Origin: JBGQBN01 sp041494805
GTDB taxonomy: Bacteria > Acidobacteriota > Terriglobia > Terriglobales > Acidobacteriaceae
Assembly: GCA_041494805.1 (NCBI GenBank)
Contig: JBGQBN010000004.1
Coordinates: 62,001 to 126,000, forward strand
Length of the DNA stretch: 64,000 bases
Direction: 5' to 3'
The notes below the pieces were generated by a model. That model worked only from the letters and a program-made list of their open reading frames with translations. It searched no databases and was not told the origin of the DNA. Both the position numbers and the translations under genes were made by a program. Within the stretch, counting starts at the first letter, position 1. Each line of letters opens with the position of its first letter. Shown here piece by piece: positions 59,483 to 64,000 of this stretch.

Positions 59483-62131
59483 GTGAAGTACGTGCGCCTG
59501 TACGGCTTCGAGCACAAGCGCACCGAGGGCCAGTTCGAAATCACGTGGAATGAGTTGCAGGCGGGCATGCCCAAGGGGGCCGATGGCAGTTTCCTGCTGG
59601 GGGTCTCTGAGAACAGACTTCTGATGGATGGCATTGCCTTGGAGAGCGGGCAGGCAGAGCGCAGTTTTGCCAAGTTGCTTACCACCGCCGGTCTGGCCAG
59701 TATTCACTTCTCCAACCAGGTTACGGTAGATGATTTCGCACGCCTGGTGCGTGCCTTTGCCGTCGCCGGATCCAAAGCTCAAGATGTGGTCAAGCAGATC
59801 AAGGATACTTTCGGGGACAACAAGCAAGCTTCGATCCGGATCAACGAAGTCAAGTTTGTAGCGGCGGACCCCTCCACCAACGACGTAACCATCGCGGCGC
59901 AGATTGCCGCGCAGACCCTGGGTCCGGAGTTCAAGCAGTGGTTGAATGATCCCCAGAAACTGCTGCAACTGATTGCGGCCGCAGAAGGCGCGCACAGCGG
60001 TGGTGGGGGTGAGCCGGGTGGCGCACCCATCGGCAGTGTTCCAACTGTCCGTACCGGCAGCACCGGTGGCGGTACAGGTGGTGGCGCTACAGCTGGTGGC
60101 GGTACAGCTGGTGGCGGTGGAACCTGGGAGGGCGGCGTGGTGCCCTTGCAGGAAGAAGAGGTCATCCAGGCCATTCGCCTGCTCACCAGATTCGGCGAAG
60201 TTGGCGGTGATCCCAACGCCCAGCCAGAACTGCAGAAGGAACTCAGTAAGACTGATCCCAACACCAAACTCAACCTGCAACAATTGCTGGGAAGTCTGGC
60301 GGCCAACGTAACCACGGAACAGAACGACACACCCCTGCTCATGAAGGCGGCCGAACATATGGCCATTCGCTTCGCCCTGGAACGCTTCCAGAAAGGTGAA
60401 GTGAAAGTCAACGCCGTGCACCAGATGATGGAACACATGAGCCGGCAGATGGATACGCTACGCCAGATTCTGCGCATCCAGGAAGACAAGATGAGCAAGG
60501 CGGGGATTCTGGTGGAATCCCACGCTGACATTTTGGACCGCATGTTCTGGGCCGAGGTGCCGGAAGCCGGCAAGAAGAGCGTTCTGCTCTCGAATGAGGC
60601 CCCCTGCGTGCCGCCGCGCAACGTGCGCCAGTTCGTGGAGATGCTGCTGGAGCGTGGTGATAAGGAAAACGCCGGAGCGATCCTGCGAAATTACGTCGGT
60701 TGTCTGGACGCCAAAGATACCGAACCCCGCCGGAAGACGGCGACCGGATTAAGCCAGCTGGCCGACCTGTTTGCCGCCACGGGAAGCGATTTAATGGGCT
60801 CCACAGTGCGCAGCGTCGGTGAGGCGCTGGCCAGGGAACCCGATCCCGAACTGCAGAGCCTGCTGAGCGCCGCCTTCGTGCGCTTGAGCTCGGAAGCAAG
60901 TACCCGCAAACAGTATGGTGCGTTGAGCGAAGTCTGCAACGCCATGGATTTTGTCGCCAAGCAGCGGCCGGTCCTGGCTAACGAACTGCGCCCGCGTATT
61001 GGCGTGGAAAACCGCCTGCCCGAGTTCATTGAGGAAGCGCTGCACCTGCCTCAGATCCCGCCCGATCTGCTGCAGGTTTTGCGCCGCACCTCGCAAGCGG
61101 CAGTGGAACATCTTGCGGACAGGTTTTTCCGTTGCATGCGGCGGGAAGAGTGTGACCGCATGGTTGAGGTGGTGAAGGAGCTCGGTGCTCCCGGCATGGC
61201 ACAACTTCGAGAAATGCTGCGGACCGGCCAGCCCCGGCAGGCCGCCTCGGTTACGGGTCTGCTGAGCCGGCTGGATGTGCCCACGCTGCTGGAGTTGCTG
61301 CCTACGCGCCTGTCGGAATGGAACCGTTTTTACCACGACGTGGTGGTGCGCCAGATCGCGTACGGCGCCGCTCATGATCGTGGACGCTCGCTGTTGGAAC
61401 TCCTGGAAATTCTCGACCCGCTGGTTCTGCCTCAGGCGATTGATGAGATCGGTATGAGCGGTGATCGCACGGCCGTTCCACCGCTGGTCGTGATGGCGGA
61501 AGCCGGCGAAGCTCACGGCCGTTCGCCTCTGCTTCAACTGAAGGCAGTGGAATCCCTGGGCCGGCTGCGCGAGGCTGAAGCTATCCCTGTGCTGCGCAAC
61601 CTCCTGGAAGCCAAGAAAATGTGGAAGTGGGCCAATCATCGCGAACTGCGTATCGCCGCGGCTCAGGCCTTGGCGAAGATTGATCCGCGCTACGGCAGCC
61701 AGGTGCTGTCTGACACTGGTCTGGAGACTGGAGAGCTGGCAGTTGCTCCGCTGGACGCCGCGCCCGCATGTCCCTGGGTACGGCAACGGCGCTACGAGCG
61801 CATCGTCCTGTCGCGCACGCTCTCAGCCACCATCAGCAGTTCCTGGGGAAGATCCAGCATTCTGATTCGGGAGCTGAGTCTGGGCGGGGGCATGGGCACG
61901 AAGGAAGACAATCTTCGGGTGGGGTCGGAAGCCAACATTGATATCTCGATGGGCGTGCGCCACGTCCGCGGGCAGGTTCTGCTGCGCCGCGCGCGGGTCA
62001 ACGAAGTAGGTTTCGAAATAGTGAATACTGATCTGGAAAGCCGCTACCGGCTACGCCGCTTGCTGATGGAATCGCTGGAGCGTGCGCCGGAAACCAAGAG
62101 CGGCGACTGGGACGGCCAACGCAAGCTCTAG
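59483..62131 (+). CDS. HEAT-repeat protein with C-terminal PilZ domain
   Basis: 882 residues from GTG 59483, the first canonical start. The conserved-looking helix FVHSLNILVKYVRLYG begins upstream of this GTG, so the true start may be earlier with a rare start codon. A Gly/Thr-rich linker (GGGTGGGATAGGGTAGGG) lies near 195-215. Helical HEAT-like repeats occupy about 250-760 (LLQLKAVESLGRLREAEAIP). The C-terminal 110 residues form a PilZ domain (RRYER with RxxxR, ELSLGG in place of D/NxSxxG). It may respond to c-di-GMP. No signal peptide. Confidence 0.8.
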   Translation: MKYVRLYGFEHKRTEGQFEITWNELQAGMPKGADGSFLLGVSENRLLMDGIALESGQAERSFAKLLTTAGLASIHFSNQVTVDDFARLVRAFAVAGSKAQDVVKQIKDTFGDNKQASIRINEVKFVAADPSTNDVTIAAQIAAQTLGPEFKQWLNDPQKLLQLIAAAEGAHSGGGGEPGGAPIGSVPTVRTGSTGGGTGGGATAGGGTAGGGGTWEGGVVPLQEEEVIQAIRLLTRFGEVGGDPNAQPELQKELSKTDPNTKLNLQQLLGSLAANVTTEQNDTPLLMKAAEHMAIRFALERFQKGEVKVNAVHQMMEHMSRQMDTLRQILRIQEDKMSKAGILVESHADILDRMFWAEVPEAGKKSVLLSNEAPCVPPRNVRQFVEMLLERGDKENAGAILRNYVGCLDAKDTEPRRKTATGLSQLADLFAATGSDLMGSTVRSVGEALAREPDPELQSLLSAAFVRLSSEASTRKQYGALSEVCNAMDFVAKQRPVLANELRPRIGVENRLPEFIEEALHLPQIPPDLLQVLRRTSQAAVEHLADRFFRCMRREECDRMVEVVKELGAPGMAQLREMLRTGQPRQAASVTGLLSRLDVPTLLELLPTRLSEWNRFYHDVVVRQIAYGAAHDRGRSLLELLEILDPLVLPQAIDEIGMSGDRTAVPPLVVMAEAGEAHGRSPLLQLKAVESLGRLREAEAIPVLRNLLEAKKMWKWANHRELRIAAAQALAKIDPRYGSQVLSDTGLETGELAVAPLDAAPACPWVRQRRYERIVLSRTLSATISSSWGRSSILIRELSLGGGMGTKEDNLRVGSEANIDISMGVRHVRGQVLLRRARVNEVGFEIVNTDLESRYRLRRLLMESLERAPETKSGDWDGQRKL

Positions 62132-62159
62132 TTTGATTCTAGACGCCGGATGCAACAAG

Positions 62160-62187
62160 AAAAGCCTCTGCGCGAGCAGAGGCTTTT
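62160..62187. terminator. Bidirectional rho-independent terminator
   Basis: AAAAGCCTCTGC (62160-62171) pairs perfectly with GCAGAGGCTTTT (62176-62187) around GCGA. It serves both the HEAT-PilZ gene and the convergent atpE. Confidence 0.95.
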
Positions 62188-62205
62188 CAGTCTCCTGACA
62201 CTCTC

Positions 62206-62508
62206 CTACTTCACTTTGGCGAAGATAATGACCAAGGTGTAGAGGGCAAGCGATTCGATCAGCGCCAGACCGAGAATCAGTGCCAGCTGAATGCCGGGGC
62301 GAGCAGCGGGATTGCGCGCCAGGCCCTCGGCGGCTGCCGCAGTAGCTCGGGCCTGTGCAATACCGCAGCCCGCCGAAGCAATCGCCATGGAAAATCCGGC
62401 CGTAATCGCGACCCAGTTGACCTCACTGGAGGCACCGCCCTGCGCAAATGCAGGCACGGCCAAGCACAACAACGACAACACCATGAACAGGTAACTTAAC
62501 TTACGCAT
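62206..62508 (-). CDS. atpE: F0F1 ATP synthase subunit c
   Basis: 100 residues from ATG 62508 with GGAG upstream; a start 17 codons earlier is unconserved. A signal-peptide-like leader (MRKLSYLFMVLSLLCLAVPAFA) precedes the usual hairpin of two helices. Helix 1 has GCGIAQARATAAAAEGLARNP with the Q of Na+-type c subunits, helix 2 has LIESLALYTLVIIF with the ion-binding E followed by S and a Y. The polar loop is RNPAARP. Twenty-odd residues longer than usual. It is the last atp gene before the convergent terminator. Confidence 0.93.
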   Translation of the reverse strand: MRKLSYLFMVLSLLCLAVPAFAQGGASSEVNWVAITAGFSMAIASAGCGIAQARATAAAAEGLARNPAARPGIQLALILGLALIESLALYTLVIIFAKVK

Positions 62509-62598
62509 TGTGTTTCTCCTCGTGACCATGAATTGCCGCCAGTGGGTGGTTGACGTCATCCTCGTGCAGACGCCCTCACGCTGGAAGCTGCAAAACAG

Positions 62599-62650
62599 TA
62601 ACTAGTGGTTAGTAGTCAGAAGAAACAGACAACTGACCACTAGCCACTAT
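62599..62650. repeat. Word-like inverted repeat between atpB and atpE
   Basis: AACTAGTGGTTAGTAGTCAG and the near-complement CTGACCACTAGCCACT can form an imperfect hairpin in the atpB-atpE spacer, where it may alter expression of atpE. Confidence 0.5.
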
Positions 62651-62660
62651 CCACTTCTTT

Positions 62661-63392
62661 TTAGTGCTCTTCCGCTACCGCTCCCGCCAGATATACCGTT
62701 GTCAACAGAATGAAAATATAGGTCTGCAAAAACGAAACGCCGATGTGCAAGCCCAGAAATAGAATTGGAACGCCGATCGGGACGAGCGAAAAGAAAACCA
62801 AGGTGACCATATCGCCGGCGAAAATGTTGGCGTACAGACGTATGGTCAGGGAGAGCACTCGGGCCAGGTGACTGATGAGTTCGATGGGGATCATCAGAGG
62901 CGCCAGAATCGGCAAAGGCCCGGCAAAGTGTTTGAGGTAGCCGATCCCCGCGTGTTTGAAGCCCTGCGTCTGGTAATAGACGAAAGCGCAAATGGCACAT
63001 CCCAGCGGCACTGAAGGAAGCGCGGTCGGCGACTCGAATCCGGGAATCATACCGATCAGGTTGCAAACCAAGATGAAAAATGCCAACGCCATCAGGAAGG
63101 GCGTGAAGCCCTCGCTGTGATGCCCAATGATCTCATGGCTTTGTCCCTGGATGAAGCCATGCGCGCCCTCGAAAATGTGCTGCAAGGCTCCGGGTTTGTC
63201 CACGGAAAGCCGCGACCGCACCAACGTAAACAGAATTAGAAGGAAAAAGAAGACCAATAGTTCCATAGCGACGCCATTGGTGATCGGCGCCTGGGGATAA
63301 CGCGGTTCAATGTGGAGAGCCCGCAGCAGCCCCGTGACCGGGCCCGCGAAGAGGTGGTTCAAGATTTCTGTAAACCAGAGTTGTTCGGGCAT
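62661..63392 (-). CDS. atpB: F0F1 ATP synthase subunit a
   Basis: 243 residues, five to six membrane helices. LSLTIRLYANIFAGDM contains the essential arginine opposite the c-ring, and the C-terminus FLQTYIFILLTTVYLAGAVAEEH is typical. It forms the ion channel. It follows atpI by 23 bases. The 152-base spacer to atpE is longer than usual. Confidence 0.95.
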   Translation of the reverse strand: MPEQLWFTEILNHLFAGPVTGLLRALHIEPRYPQAPITNGVAMELLVFFFLLILFTLVRSRLSVDKPGALQHIFEGAHGFIQGQSHEIIGHHSEGFTPFLMALAFFILVCNLIGMIPGFESPTALPSVPLGCAICAFVYYQTQGFKHAGIGYLKHFAGPLPILAPLMIPIELISHLARVLSLTIRLYANIFAGDMVTLVFFSLVPIGVPILFLGLHIGVSFLQTYIFILLTTVYLAGAVAEEH

Positions 63393-63415
63393 GGGCAGCT
63401 ATTCGTTCTTGGCGG

Positions 63416-63838
63416 TCACAATCCACGCGCTACCGCGACGTAAGCTTCGTAGACGGCTTCGCACGCGATGGCTCCCACGGGCAGGAACAGACCCGCAAGG
63501 AGCCCGTAGAGACTCGCGGGGGAAACACTGAATATAACATAGGCCGCGAGACCCATCAAAAAGTAGCGCAGCAGAAATCGCGCCACGATTCCCTTACCCG
63601 ATTGCGGACGACCAGCCTGGGTGATGCGGTCGGCGAGGGCTGTCACAACCCGCTTCAGCCAGTGGAAATTGAGATAGGCAATGGCGCATCCACAGACGAA
63701 TCCAAGCACGATGCCCCAGCCATAGAGCACCCATACGCCGACACTAGCCACGATCGTCACCACGACCATGATGCGAGAGATGCGAGCCAGCGCACCGGAG
63801 TAGAACGAATCAGATATGGTGGTCGGTTCGGGGCTCAT
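63416..63838 (-). CDS. atpI: ATP synthase subunit I (AtpI-like)
   Basis: 140 residues from ATG 63838, which overlaps the atpZ stop as ATGA; the longer open frame reads into atpZ. Four membrane helices (about 22-40, 45-60, 90-105, 110-130). It belongs to the PF03899-like ATP_synt_I group, which helps assemble the c-ring. Function is by family and position. Confidence 0.8.
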   Translation of the reverse strand: MSPEPTTISDSFYSGALARISRIMVVVTIVASVGVWVLYGWGIVLGFVCGCAIAYLNFHWLKRVVTALADRITQAGRPQSGKGIVARFLLRYFLMGLAAYVIFSVSPASLYGLLAGLFLPVGAIACEAVYEAYVAVARGL

Positions 63839-64000
63839 TGATCCGATCCGGAGGAAGTAACTGTGCGAATGAGTTCGACGAATCCAGCGATGATGCCCAG
63901 GATCAGTCCCGCGAGATAAAGCCATGTCGTGTGCAGCCAGCGGTCCAAAGCCAGGCCGATCAGCCACCCGGCCACAGTAGCGGCTGGAAAAATGAATGCC
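63835..64000 (-). CDS. AtpZ/AtpI-like protein, C-terminal fragment
   Basis: The minus-strand frame from base 63999 down to TGA 63837-63835 encodes 54 visible residues. They contain FPAATVAGWLIGLALDRWL and a second hydrophobic helix (YLAGLILGIIAGFVELI), the two-helix hairpin of AtpZ (ATPase_gene1), which starts many atp operons. The N-terminus lies outside the window. It overlaps atpI by four bases (ATGA). Confidence 0.8.
   Translation of the reverse strand, partial: AFIFPAATVAGWLIGLALDRWLHTTWLYLAGLILGIIAGFVELIRTVTSSGSDQ

Noticed and set aside
1..64000. CRISPR arrays and tRNA genes
   Set aside because: No regularly spaced identical repeats with spacers, and no tRNA cloverleaf with a T-arm other than the tmRNA, was seen on reading. 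A tRNA scan would settle it.

Overview
The window looks like a chromosomal segment of a GC-rich, Gram-negative soil bacterium, most probably an acidobacterium (Terriglobia/Koribacter-like). Supporting signs are outer-membrane biogenesis genes (an LptF/LptG fusion), many secreted NHL/YVTN beta-propeller and beta-helix proteins, bacillithiol synthesis (bshC), coproheme decarboxylase (hemQ), a split F0F1-ATPase operon, and intergenic REP-like palindromes and word-like repeats of a kind often seen in that phylum. This assignment rests on protein-family recognition only. No phage, CRISPR array, integrase or intact insertion sequence is visible. Most of the window is housekeeping and metabolic DNA.

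Layout. 1-2975: end of a DinB gene, a PIN/Phd toxin-antitoxin pair with a near-consensus promoter, a DUF2971 gene and enolase. 3274-8339: a secreted glycine-zipper-like protein, then divergent GH57 alpha-glucanase and branching enzyme (glycogen metabolism). 8405-17191: receiver protein, secreted prolyl oligopeptidase, NHL-propeller protein, fused LptF-LptG, YVTN lipoprotein. 17389-20628: a complete Cpx-like envelope stress module (cpxA, cpxR, CpxR-type boxes, divergent cpxP/spy) plus two small proteins. 20711-25730: ABC exporter, methyltransferase and flavoprotein (lipid-like pathway), then a methyltransferase/bactofilin pair. 26048-30240: secreted protein, then mazG, a GNAT acyltransferase and a MenC/NSAR enzyme on one strand. 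30241-38291: glpD, glycerophosphodiesterase, small proteins, penicillin-acylase family enzyme, HAD hydrolase and bshC.

38563-38931 is the tmRNA gene (predicted tag ANQTLAYAA). It is followed by a hypothetical protein, a CHASE4-HAMP-PAS sensor lacking an output domain, and a DUF885 peptidase-like protein. 43527-47432 holds an E. coli-type frdABCD operon with a small TPR-like gene as fifth member. 47732-53455 carries a beta-helix lipoprotein, hemQ, an AhpD-like protein, an alkyltransferase-like protein, a YeiH exporter and a STAS protein. 53674-56579 is the classic dnaX-ybaB-recR cluster. It is followed by an MmcB-like PD-(D/E)XK protein, a CHAD-HD fusion, a HEAT-PilZ protein whose coding sequence seems to start upstream of any canonical start codon, and finally atpZ-atpI-atpB-atpE.

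Most interesting signals: (i) three GTAAA repeats in helical phase between divergent cpxR and cpxP, with His/Met-rich patches in both sensor and periplasmic partner; (ii) palindromic repeats that supply the stop codons of two unrelated genes, and another that is read through in frame inside an ABC transporter; (iii) a GNAT-MenC pair suggesting N-succinyl amino acid racemisation rather than menaquinone synthesis; (iv) the HEAT-PilZ start anomaly; (v) Na+-type ligand residues in an ATP synthase c subunit that carries a signal-peptide-like extension.
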